DNA of 13,979 nucleotides from Clostridia bacterium (GTDB lineage: Bacteria > Bacillota > Clostridia > Oscillospirales > CAG-272). A program made the position numbers and the translations under genes. Under the pieces are notes generated by a model that made no database searches, was not told the origin of the DNA, and worked only from the letters and a program-made list of their open reading frames with translations. The stretch covers positions 1 through 13,979 of the forward strand of contig CAAEBS010000036.1 of NCBI GenBank assembly GCA_900754175.1, given 5' to 3'. Shown one piece after another: positions 1 to 6,690 of this stretch; within the stretch, counting starts at the first letter, position 1; each line of letters starts with the position of its first letter.

Positions 1-9
1 AAACAAACG

Positions 10-140
10 AAAGCCTTCTCCAGTGGGAGAAGGTGGCAGCCGCAGGCTGACGGATGAGGTGTCGGGTATAAGTAAGTTATTCCCGAGAACTCCTCATCCA
101 CCACTGCCGTGGTCCCCCTTCTCCCGCAGGAGAAGGCTTT
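10..140. repeat. Imperfect palindromic intergenic repeat (~131 bp)
   Basis: The two ends are near-perfect inverted copies. The left end reads AAAGCCTTCTCC, then GGGAGAAGG. The right end reads CCTTCTCCC, then GGAGAAGGCTTT. Each end is itself a small hairpin. Inner parts also pair (GGATGAG at about 51-58 with CTCATCC at about 93-99; GGTGTCGGG with TCCCGAGAAC). The centre is AT-rich. No open frame or transposase is visible. It looks like a dispersed, structure-forming repeat or a small non-autonomous element. On the plus strand the last hairpin runs into CTTTTTT, so it could also end transcription arriving from outside the window. Dispersed status is my inference, since only one copy lies here. 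Confidence 0.7.
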
Positions 141-218
141 TTTATTTGCTTAAAGCTAAAAAAATAACGCCGGAAATTCAGCGTAAAACTTAACCTTTGG
201 GCGAACATTTCCGCTTCT

Positions 219-504
219 GTGTCATCCTGAGCGGAGGGCGAAGCCCGGAGTCGAACCCGAAGGGCGACCATAGGTCGTGATCTCCAATCGCCGAGCGCAC
301 CAACCTCGGCACCCCACTCCCGCACCTATGTGTCATTCTGAGCGGAGGGCGACCGCAGGTCGGGATCTCCAAACGTCGAGCGTACAAACCCCGTGCCAAA
401 CTATCGCAACGGTAAAACATCCCGGCAACTGCATCCTTACCCCTTGCCCAAAAGTCTTTTGAAAGGGGTCCGGGGGAAACTTTTCTCCAGAAAAGTTTCC
501 CCCG
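219..504 (-). repeat. Dispersed intergenic repeat, left copy (inverted relative to 13776-13979)
   Basis: Read on the minus strand from the stop of the MBL gene, this stretch follows the same order as 13776-13979. It has a 16-bp hairpin, a CTTTTGAAA/CAAAAG hairpin, a variable middle containing TTTACCGTTGCG, then GTACGCTCGACG, GGAGATCCCGACCTGCGGTC and CGCTCAGAATGACA. The outer head is present twice, at about 219-308 and 330-395. The outer head copy carries a further ~25 nt (AAGCCCGGAGTCGAACCCG) that the inner one lacks and the right-hand repeat has. No protein is credible here, and short open frames across it are repeat shadows. Confidence 0.8.
471..504. repeat. Perfect 16-bp stem-loop 14 nt after the MBL stop
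   Basis: CGGGGGAAACTTTTCT (471-486) pairs perfectly with AGAAAAGTTTCCCCCG (489-504) around a CC loop. It lies just downstream of the MBL gene on the minus strand and may limit or end that transcript or protect its 3' end. No uridine run follows on the minus strand, so it is not a textbook intrinsic terminator. The matching hairpin at 13776-13809 differs by one compensated base pair. Confidence 0.75.
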
Positions 505-518
505 CCTCTCCCTCCTCA

Positions 519-1889
519 TCACCGTACCGGAATCGGCAGAGGGAGGGTGAGGAGCCCGTTGGTGTCACGGTAGATGTTGGGCAGGCGGGCGCCAAGTTCA
601 CGGATGTAGCACCGGGTGCGGATGACGCCGGTGTTGTGCGTGTTCAACCCTTCGCCGTTGTCGCCGTACCAGAAGCGGTTGCCGATCTGCCACAGATAGA
701 CGTCCGCACCGATCTTTTCGTAGCACGCTTTGGAGACGTTGCCGCAACCGTGGTGCCCGACCTGAACGACATCGCTTTTCAGCCGGTCAGAGAAGCGCTC
801 CAGAAGATCGTTTGAGCATACCCACTCGGCGTCTGCCAGAAACAGCATACTTTGCTTTCCGTCGTAATCCATGCGGTAGATCACACTGGAATCATTCATG
901 TTCATTTCGGCGGCATCCTCTATTTTCGGCACATGGAGCACCTCAAAGGTTACCTCGTCCACCGTGATCCTGTCGCCGGGATTCACTTCGTGCAGAACGG
1001 CACCCAGCGTTTTGCCGGACGCCAGCAGAATTTCTCTCGGCAACTTGAAATCCGGGTTGGCTTCCTTGGACAATCTGGTGTAAAAATCCTCGGGAAGCAG
1101 ATGATGATAAAAATTTTCCACACGAATGCGGGATGCCAGCGCAGGCACCTCGCAGATTTTTTTATATACCCCGTAGTGGTCCTCGTGCAGATGCGAAAAG
1201 AGCCATGCGGAAACGCAGGGGATTTTTCCGGGCGAAAGGGCTTCCAGACAGCGCACCACGTGGTCGGCGTCCACTTCGTGTCCGCCGTCGATCACGATCA
1301 GTTTTCCGCCTTTGGTGCGGATGATAAAACAGCACATATTCCAGTTGAGAACCTCGGAGGAGGGAACCGAATACAGGGCGGCGCCGTCGGTCAGCTCCGG
1401 AAGCTCTGCACGGAGCGCTTCTTTCGTGTAGGAAAAATCCGGTGCCCCGGGCATGAGCAGGTCCGGATTTTCCGGATAGCTGTCGTAGACCTCATAAATA
1501 AAGTCGTAGCCAAGGATCTCTTCCACAAAATGATAGGCGGCGAAAACGGTGCCGTAGGCGCCGTCGTCGATCAGACGGTAGGCGGAAGTGTAGGGCTTTG
1601 GCTCGGAGGGACGCCCAAGTCCGCACAGATAAATGTGGTCCCGGATGCGCCGGATCTCGTATTCCCAAAGCCGGGAGACGTCACGCTCAAAGGTGACACC
1701 GTCCTCCCGCTCCCGCAGGGTTTCGCCGACGATGATCTCAGCGGGCACCGCCGGGGCGTCGTCGGTAACGGTGAGGGGCTTTTTCCCACAGACGAGCTTG
1801 ATATAGTGGGAGAGAAAAGCGGCGGCACGTTTTTCGTTCATGGTGGCGTTTTGCGAAACGACGATTCTGAAATCGGTTATCTTTTTCAT
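519..1889 (-). CDS. MBL-fold metallohydrolase with N-terminal GH67N/GH20b-like domain
   Basis: This is a 456-residue protein. Residues about 3-150 look like the alpha/beta domain found at the N-terminus of alpha-glucuronidases and related glycosidases: RIVVSQNAT, a long helix, then AEIIVGETLRE and YGTVFAAYHFVEEILGYDF. Residues about 170-456 are a metallo-beta-lactamase fold: DGG (D201), the metal motif HLHEDH (H233, H235, D237, H238), LADAEW (D353) and VGHHG (H379/H380). The metal ligands are intact, so a two-metal hydrolase is likely; the substrate is unknown. No signal peptide is seen, so it should be cytoplasmic. The start at 1889 follows GAAAGGAAT at good spacing; a start 27 nt further upstream lacks such a site. 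The gene is divergent from the large operon and has its own consensus promoter. The fold is secure; the N-terminal domain name is by pattern recognition. Confidence 0.85.
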   Translation of the reverse strand: MKKITDFRIVVSQNATMNEKRAAAFLSHYIKLVCGKKPLTVTDDAPAVPAEIIVGETLREREDGVTFERDVSRLWEYEIRRIRDHIYLCGLGRPSEPKPYTSAYRLIDDGAYGTVFAAYHFVEEILGYDFIYEVYDSYPENPDLLMPGAPDFSYTKEALRAELPELTDGAALYSVPSSEVLNWNMCCFIIRTKGGKLIVIDGGHEVDADHVVRCLEALSPGKIPCVSAWLFSHLHEDHYGVYKKICEVPALASRIRVENFYHHLLPEDFYTRLSKEANPDFKLPREILLASGKTLGAVLHEVNPGDRITVDEVTFEVLHVPKIEDAAEMNMNDSSVIYRMDYDGKQSMLFLADAEWVCSNDLLERFSDRLKSDVVQVGHHGCGNVSKACYEKIGADVYLWQIGNRFWYGDNGEGLNTHNTGVIRTRCYIRELGARLPNIYRDTNGLLTLPLPIPVR

Positions 1890-1960
1890 TGCAATTCCTT
1901 TCATTTTTTCCGACATTCCGAAAGTGCTGGCGGGGGTGCCGGAGGGTGTTGTTTTCTATT

Positions 1961-1982
1961 ATTATAATGATATTATAATGAT
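1961..1982. repeat. Exact 11-bp tandem duplication over the minus-strand -10 box
   Basis: ATTATAATGAT occurs twice back to back (1961-1971, 1972-1982). Each copy holds a minus-strand TATAAT. Only the distal copy (1977-1972) sits 17 bp from the TTGACA at 2000-1995, so only that one forms a complete promoter. Confidence 0.85.
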
Positions 1983-2000
1983 ATCGGCGGGAAATGTCAA
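1972..2000 (-). promoter_or_regulatory. Consensus sigma-A promoter for the MBL gene
   Basis: On the minus strand, TTGACA (2000-1995), a 17-bp spacer and TATAAT (1977-1972) match the housekeeping consensus exactly. Transcription would start near 1965 and give a leader of about 75 nt before the ATG at 1889. Confidence 0.85.
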
Positions 2001-2143
2001 TGGGATTGCCAAATATTATGAATATGTTTTATACTTTTTGCGTTAGAAAGCCAATGAGACAAAGAAACCATGTTTAACATTACCAAATTATTTTCTTTTG
2101 TTTCGTATGATATGTAAAAAATTAAATAATTACTTACTTGCTC

Positions 2144-2172
2144 TTGACAAAGCAACCAAAAAAGATTATAAT
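2144..2172 (+). promoter_or_regulatory. Consensus sigma-A promoter for the seven-gene operon
   Basis: TTGACA (2144-2149), a 17-bp spacer and TATAAT (2167-2172) match the consensus exactly. The predicted start near 2179 leaves an A-rich leader of about 120 nt before the ATG at 2300. Near its end, TATCA at about 2249-2253 and TGATA at about 2262-2266 form a weak imperfect palindrome that could bind a regulator. The remaining stretch, 2001-2143, is AT-rich and shows nothing else I can name. Confidence 0.88.
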
Positions 2173-2299
2173 TAAACTGTGCTTAATCGAAATGAAAACA
2201 ATATAATATCATAATATAAAGCAAAGAAATAAAAACAACAAAGCAATAATATCACAACTTGTTGATAAAATTCAAAAAACGAGGTCATAAGGAATCCAT

Positions 2300-3790
2300 A
2301 TGGAAGAAAAAAAGAAGAATCCGATAAAAATCGGTTGGTCGGAGGTCAGCATTACTCCGGAAAAGAAGATCTGCCTTGCCGGGCAGTTTTATCAGAGAGT
2401 TTCACAGTACGTGGAGACGCCCATTGTTGCCGTTGCCATGGCGATTGAGTCCGGCGGGGAACAGATGGTTTTGTGCTCGGTGGATCTTGAGAGCATCGAC
2501 CCGGGGCTGACCAAGGCGGTGAAAAAGAAGATCGGAGAAGAAAGATCCGGTCTGGACCCCGAAAAGATCATAATTGCCGCAACGCACAGCCACACCTCGT
2601 TTGTTTACGAGGGCGAGCACGACCCGGGGCTGAATGCGCTTGCGGATTTTCTGGGGTCGGGCGAAGATGCGCCGGAGGAGACGCCGCTTGGAGACGACGT
2701 GATGACGCCGGCGGAATCGACCGCCTTTTTGTGCGACCGGATCGCAAAAGCGATTTCCGGGGCGTGGGCAAACCGGGCGCCCGCTTACTATACCAATGAG
2801 TTCGGTCGTGCCGCCATCGGGCTTTGCCGCCGGGTGTGCTACCGGGACGGCAGTGCCAGAATGTGGGGCGACTGCGCAAGAGAGGACTTTTTTGCTCTGG
2901 AGGGCGGAAACGACAGCGGAATGGAGCTGTTGTTCACCTACGACGAAAACCGGAAGCTAAGCGGAGTGGTTATCAACCTTGCCTGCCCGGCGCAGGTGCT
3001 GGAGCAGAGGTATTTCATTTCCTCGGATTTCTGGGGAAAGGTGCGGATCCTGCTTCGCCGGGAGCTTGGCGAGGATCTGAAAGTTCTTGGGATCTGCGCA
3101 CCTGCCGGCGACCAGTGCCCGAGAGATCTTATCCGCTGGGTGGAGCCGGAAACTCCGATCGAGGATCCGAATGTGATCCGGGATCACCCGCCCGTCCGCA
3201 AGGCGGATCCCTCCATGTACGATATCAAGGGAACCTGGACAATCGGCAGGAGAATTGCCACCGAGGTTCTTGCCATTCTCGGGGAGGTGACCGGGCTTCG
3301 CTCTGAGGATGTTTTCCTGCACAAGACCCTGTATATGCCCCTGCCGCTCCGCCGGGTAACCGAGGAGGAAAACGCCGTGGCAAGACGGAAGCTCCGGGAA
3401 TTTGCCGAAACGCACGCCGGGTGTGAAATCAGCTTTGAGGACAATGCGGCGATGCACGTCTATGCGGGAATTGCCGTGCGGTACGACCGTCAGCAACGGG
3501 AAAGCGTGGTGCCGTCGGAGGTCCATATTGCCCGGCTCGGGGATATCGCCATTGCCACCAGCCCCTTTGAACTGTTTTTGGATTTTGCCAATATCATCCG
3601 GGCGAGAAGTGCGGCACAGCAGACCTTTCTGGTTCAGCTTGCCTGCGATTCCAAGGGCTACCTTCCCACCGAAAAAGCGGAAAAGGGAGGACATTATTCC
3701 GCCTACGTTTCCAGCGGTCACGTCGGACACGAGGGCGGGGAACAACTGACAGAAGAAACTTTGCGTGAGATCCGGGAAATGTTTTCCTGA
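2300..3790 (+). CDS. Neutral/alkaline non-lysosomal ceramidase-like hydrolase (N-terminal domain only)
   Basis: This 496-residue protein has no signal peptide and is probably cytoplasmic. It follows the neutral ceramidase N-terminal domain plan: IKIGWSEVSITP at the start, a zinc-type ATHSHTS motif (H96, H98), APAGDQCPRD (residues 267-276) where the family has GDVSPN, SPFELF (E424) and GYLPTEKA (Y454). The Ig-like C-terminal domain of secreted ceramidases is absent. Cys273 stands where classic enzymes have the catalytic Ser, and NLACPAQ (C229) replaces the usual histidine-proline zinc site. Metal-dependent amide or ester hydrolysis is plausible, but ceramide as substrate is not shown. It is the first gene of the operon, with AAGGA at 2289-2293 six nt before the ATG. 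Family membership is fairly secure; function is not. Confidence 0.82.
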   Translation: MEEKKKNPIKIGWSEVSITPEKKICLAGQFYQRVSQYVETPIVAVAMAIESGGEQMVLCSVDLESIDPGLTKAVKKKIGEERSGLDPEKIIIAATHSHTSFVYEGEHDPGLNALADFLGSGEDAPEETPLGDDVMTPAESTAFLCDRIAKAISGAWANRAPAYYTNEFGRAAIGLCRRVCYRDGSARMWGDCAREDFFALEGGNDSGMELLFTYDENRKLSGVVINLACPAQVLEQRYFISSDFWGKVRILLRRELGEDLKVLGICAPAGDQCPRDLIRWVEPETPIEDPNVIRDHPPVRKADPSMYDIKGTWTIGRRIATEVLAILGEVTGLRSEDVFLHKTLYMPLPLRRVTEEENAVARRKLREFAETHAGCEISFEDNAAMHVYAGIAVRYDRQQRESVVPSEVHIARLGDIAIATSPFELFLDFANIIRARSAAQQTFLVQLACDSKGYLPTEKAEKGGHYSAYVSSGHVGHEGGEQLTEETLREIREMFS

Positions 3791-3826
3791 GAATACAGAA
3801 AATGAAGAACAGGAGCAGATAAGAAA

Positions 3827-5155
3827 ATGAGCGCCAATATCAGAGTAGATTTCCACCAGCCTGCCTGCGGGAAGATCAGACCTTTGCACGGAGTAAATTC
3901 CGGACCGATGACCAAGGTGTTTACCTATGACGCAAGACCGCTTTTTCTGGAAGCGGGATTCCCGTATGCGAGACTGCATGACGTGGAATATCCTTACGGC
4001 TCGGGCGAATTTGTCGATATTCCGTGTATTTTCCGGAATTTCGACGCCGACGAGACCAAGGAGGAAAATTACAATTTCGACCTGACCGACGAATACATCC
4101 GCCACATCATAGAGGTGGGGTGTCAGCCGCTGTTCCGGCTGGGTATCTCCATTGAGCACGCACCGGTCAAGCGCTATGTGTATCCGCCCAAGGATTATCA
4201 CAAGTGGGCAAGAATCTGCGAGCACATCATCCGGCACTACAATGAGGGCTGGGCAAACGGATTCCACTGGGATATCCGCTACTGGGAGATCTGGAACGAG
4301 GCGGACGGAAGCGGTTGCAAGATGTGGGGCGGCACGCCGGAGGAATTCTACGAGCTGTACGTCGTTTCCGCTACGTACCTGAAAGAAAAATTCCCCGAGC
4401 TGATGATCGGAGGATGCGGCTACACCACGGCGACCAACCCCTTTATCGAAGGCTTTTTCCGCTACATCTCTACCCGGGATCACAGGGTTCCGCTGGACTT
4501 CTATTCGTGGCACCGGTATTTTGACGATATCGACCGGCTGATGCGGGGCGTCTCGGACGCTTCGGCGCTGATGGAGAAATACGGTTACGGTGACGCCGAG
4601 AGCGTGCTGGACGAGTGGAACTACATGGAGAGCTGGGACGACCAGGCGGAAAGCTACCGGAAGATGAAAAATCACGTCGGCGCCGCCCATGCGGGAGCCG
4701 TGCTCTGCGCACTCCAGCGGGAGGGAAGCGTAGCGATCGCCAACTATTTTGAAAGCGACGTGGTCAAGGAATTCTGCGGGATCTTCAACGTCAAGGATAT
4801 GGCGATCTCCCGGAAGTGCGCCACGCTTTGCCCGACCAAGACCTTTTATCCGTTCTACGATTTCAACCGCCTGTACCGGCTCGGAGACGAGATCCCGGCG
4901 GCAAGCGACAGCGCAAGCCTTTACGTCTGTGCGGCGAAGGGAGCGGAGGGAGCCGCTCTGATGGCGGTGAACTACGGCGGCGAGGACAGAGAGATCTGCT
5001 TTGACCTGACCGGACTCGACGGCATGGCAACGGTGTGGCTGACCGACGAGGAGCACACCCACGAAAAGCTGATGGAGCTTGCGGGCGGCGAAACGCTGAC
5101 GTTGAAGCTTTTGATGAAGAACAACTCTGTGATCTATATTGGCACAGTGAAATAA
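3827..5155 (+). CDS. GH39-type (clan GH-A) glycoside hydrolase
   Basis: This 442-residue protein has no signal peptide and is probably intracellular. Residues 15-345 look like a (beta/alpha)8 barrel, with PLHGVNSGP near the start and the strand-4 motif RYWEIWNEAD, where E158 would be the acid/base. The strand-7 motif is LDEWNY, where E263 would be the nucleophile. About 105 residues separate the two, in the range for GH39 (beta-xylosidase/alpha-L-iduronidase family). FYSWHRYFDD (225-234) fits the substrate-cleft loop. Residues about 350-442 look like a beta-sandwich, as in GH39 enzymes. It probably removes a sugar from an imported glycoside with retention of configuration; the sugar cannot be read from sequence. 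It starts 36 bp after the ceramidase-like gene, with AGGAG at 3811-3815. Another GH-A family such as GH5 or GH30 is possible but less likely. Confidence 0.82.
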   Translation: MSANIRVDFHQPACGKIRPLHGVNSGPMTKVFTYDARPLFLEAGFPYARLHDVEYPYGSGEFVDIPCIFRNFDADETKEENYNFDLTDEYIRHIIEVGCQPLFRLGISIEHAPVKRYVYPPKDYHKWARICEHIIRHYNEGWANGFHWDIRYWEIWNEADGSGCKMWGGTPEEFYELYVVSATYLKEKFPELMIGGCGYTTATNPFIEGFFRYISTRDHRVPLDFYSWHRYFDDIDRLMRGVSDASALMEKYGYGDAESVLDEWNYMESWDDQAESYRKMKNHVGAAHAGAVLCALQREGSVAIANYFESDVVKEFCGIFNVKDMAISRKCATLCPTKTFYPFYDFNRLYRLGDEIPAASDSASLYVCAAKGAEGAALMAVNYGGEDREICFDLTGLDGMATVWLTDEEHTHEKLMELAGGETLTLKLLMKNNSVIYIGTVK

Positions 5156-5184
5156 AAAACAAAAGAAAGAGAGGAAAGAAAATA

Positions 5185-6645
5185 ATGAAAGTATGGAAGA
5201 GAACCCTGTGTCTTGCACTGGTTTTGCTGACGGTTTTGCCGTTGCTGTTTGCCTGCAAGAAAAAAGGAGACACGGACGGCGATGGGAGCAAGGAAGACTC
5301 TGTGACCACGCTGGCACCGGCAGGCGACGAGCTGCCCGATACCGACTGGATGGGGCGGACGTTCCGGGTACTGGGACGTGACGGTGGAGCTTACACGATG
5401 TTTACCAATTTTGAGATCTATTCCGAATCGGTGAGTAAGGAAGTGGTTCCCAATGCTGTATGGGAGCGCAATAACGCTCTCAAGGAGAAATATAATTTTG
5501 ATATTTCTCAGAAGCTTGAAAAAGATGTAGCCGGCAAGGCGCAGCTTGGCTATGCGGCGGGCGAGGACAACTACGACCTGGTACTTTACCAGATCACCAA
5601 GGTGCAGGCACATGCCCAGACGGGGTATCTTGCCGATCTGAATCTGGTACCTTATCTGAACTTTGACAAAGACTGCTGGAACGCCTATGCAAACAAACAG
5701 CTTACCATGGTAGGAAAGCTGTACTACACCGTCAGCGATTTTCTGCTGTCGGATAAGAACCGGACCTACATCAACGTATACAACCGGGAGCTTGCCAGAC
5801 AAGAAAACCTCGGCTACCTGGAGGATCTGGTGACTGCCGGCAAGTGGACGCTGGAGGAAGCCAAGCGCCTGAGCACTCTGGTTACGAAGGAAGTGAACGG
5901 TGACAATAAGCACACCGAGGAGGACGCTTTCGGACTGGTGATGGACAGCTACAATGCATTTGTTGCCTTTTCTTACGGTGGCGGACTTCGTCTTTCCAGT
6001 ATCAATAAAGAGGGAGAGGTAGCACTGAACAAGGTGACGACAAAGACGGCGGATATCATTTCCAAGGTGATTGATCTGACCTGCAATACCGAGCAGGCAA
6101 TGTTCTGCAACGACTACAACAACTGGTCGATTGCCAACGAGGTCTTTTACGCCGAAAGAGCGCTGATTTCCACGACATTCCCGTCCGTGTTTGAGACCAG
6201 CCTGAAGGAAAAATGCGAATTTGAATTCGGTATCCTTCCGTTCCCGAAATATGACGAGAACCAGACCAATTATTATACCATTCCGGATTCTACCAACAGC
6301 GTGCTGTTTGCCATTCCGGTTGCAAACCAGGATCTGAATTTTGCCGGCTTCTGTCTGGAGGCACTTTCTGAGGCTTCCACCGAAACCACGCTGAATGCGT
6401 TTTATGAGGTAAAGTGCAAGCTTCAGGATTCCTACGATCTGAGATGTGCTCAGATGCTCGATCTGATCTTTGCCAATGTGGTTTATGATGTGGTATTGGT
6501 CGGTGATTTCGGCGGACTTGCCTCTCTTCTGAAATCCGATCTGCCCTCCAAGAAAATGAATCTTTACGCTTCCATGCATAAGGTTCGCTCCAGTGCGGCA
6601 CAGGTCGAAATCGACAAGCTGATCAACGACTATACGGCAAGATAA
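5185..6645 (+). CDS. Extracellular solute-binding lipoprotein (ABC transporter type)
   Basis: This is a 486-residue lipoprotein. Its signal peptide, MKVWKRTLCLALVLL onward, ends in the lipobox LFAC (lipidated Cys24), followed by a charged, flexible linker (residues 25-50). The mature part has the type-1 carbohydrate-binding pattern: WMGRTFRVLGRDGG at the start, AGEDNYDLVLYQ, NVYNRELA, a hinge region and a long C-terminal helical lobe with SLLKSDLPSKKMN. It should capture an oligosaccharide or other small product at the outer membrane face and hand it to a permease. No permease or ATPase lies in the window, so it is an orphan or shares one encoded elsewhere. The start at 5185 was chosen because GAGGAAAG (5171-5178) sits before it and the lipoprotein signal begins there. 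A longer reading from 5035 would overlap the GH39 gene and bury the signal. Confidence 0.88.
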   Translation: MKVWKRTLCLALVLLTVLPLLFACKKKGDTDGDGSKEDSVTTLAPAGDELPDTDWMGRTFRVLGRDGGAYTMFTNFEIYSESVSKEVVPNAVWERNNALKEKYNFDISQKLEKDVAGKAQLGYAAGEDNYDLVLYQITKVQAHAQTGYLADLNLVPYLNFDKDCWNAYANKQLTMVGKLYYTVSDFLLSDKNRTYINVYNRELARQENLGYLEDLVTAGKWTLEEAKRLSTLVTKEVNGDNKHTEEDAFGLVMDSYNAFVAFSYGGGLRLSSINKEGEVALNKVTTKTADIISKVIDLTCNTEQAMFCNDYNNWSIANEVFYAERALISTTFPSVFETSLKEKCEFEFGILPFPKYDENQTNYYTIPDSTNSVLFAIPVANQDLNFAGFCLEALSEASTETTLNAFYEVKCKLQDSYDLRCAQMLDLIFANVVYDVVLVGDFGGLASLLKSDLPSKKMNLYASMHKVRSSAAQVEIDKLINDYTAR

Positions 6646-6690
6646 TTGCTGTAAAAATAAACAATAAAATAAAAAAGAAAGGAAGAGACC

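Noticed and set aside
1..518. CRISPR array or insertion sequence at the left edge
   Set aside because: The repeats are few, unequal and inverted rather than regularly spaced, and no cas gene or transposase is present.
190..815. Short open frames across the left repeat on both strands
   Set aside because: They are made of repeat sequence with low-complexity, Arg/Pro-rich translations and no ribosome sites. The plus-strand one runs antisense into the MBL gene.
852..1967. A 371-codon plus-strand open frame
   Set aside because: It is antisense to the MBL gene, has no promoter or ribosome site of note, and the MBL frame has the intact HLHEDH motif.
5035..5184. A longer start for the solute-binding protein
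   Set aside because: It would overlap the GH39 gene by 121 bp and place the lipoprotein signal 50 residues inside the protein. The ATG at 5185 has its own ribosome site.
2957..5317. A 786-codon open frame on the minus strand
   Set aside because: It lies fully antisense to the ceramidase-like and GH39 genes, which have clear motifs and ribosome sites. Long antisense frames are expected in GC-rich coding DNA. Its translation shows no domain I recognise.
5134..6579. A 481-codon minus-strand open frame
   Set aside because: It is antisense to the solute-binding lipoprotein gene, whose signal peptide and ribosome site are clear.
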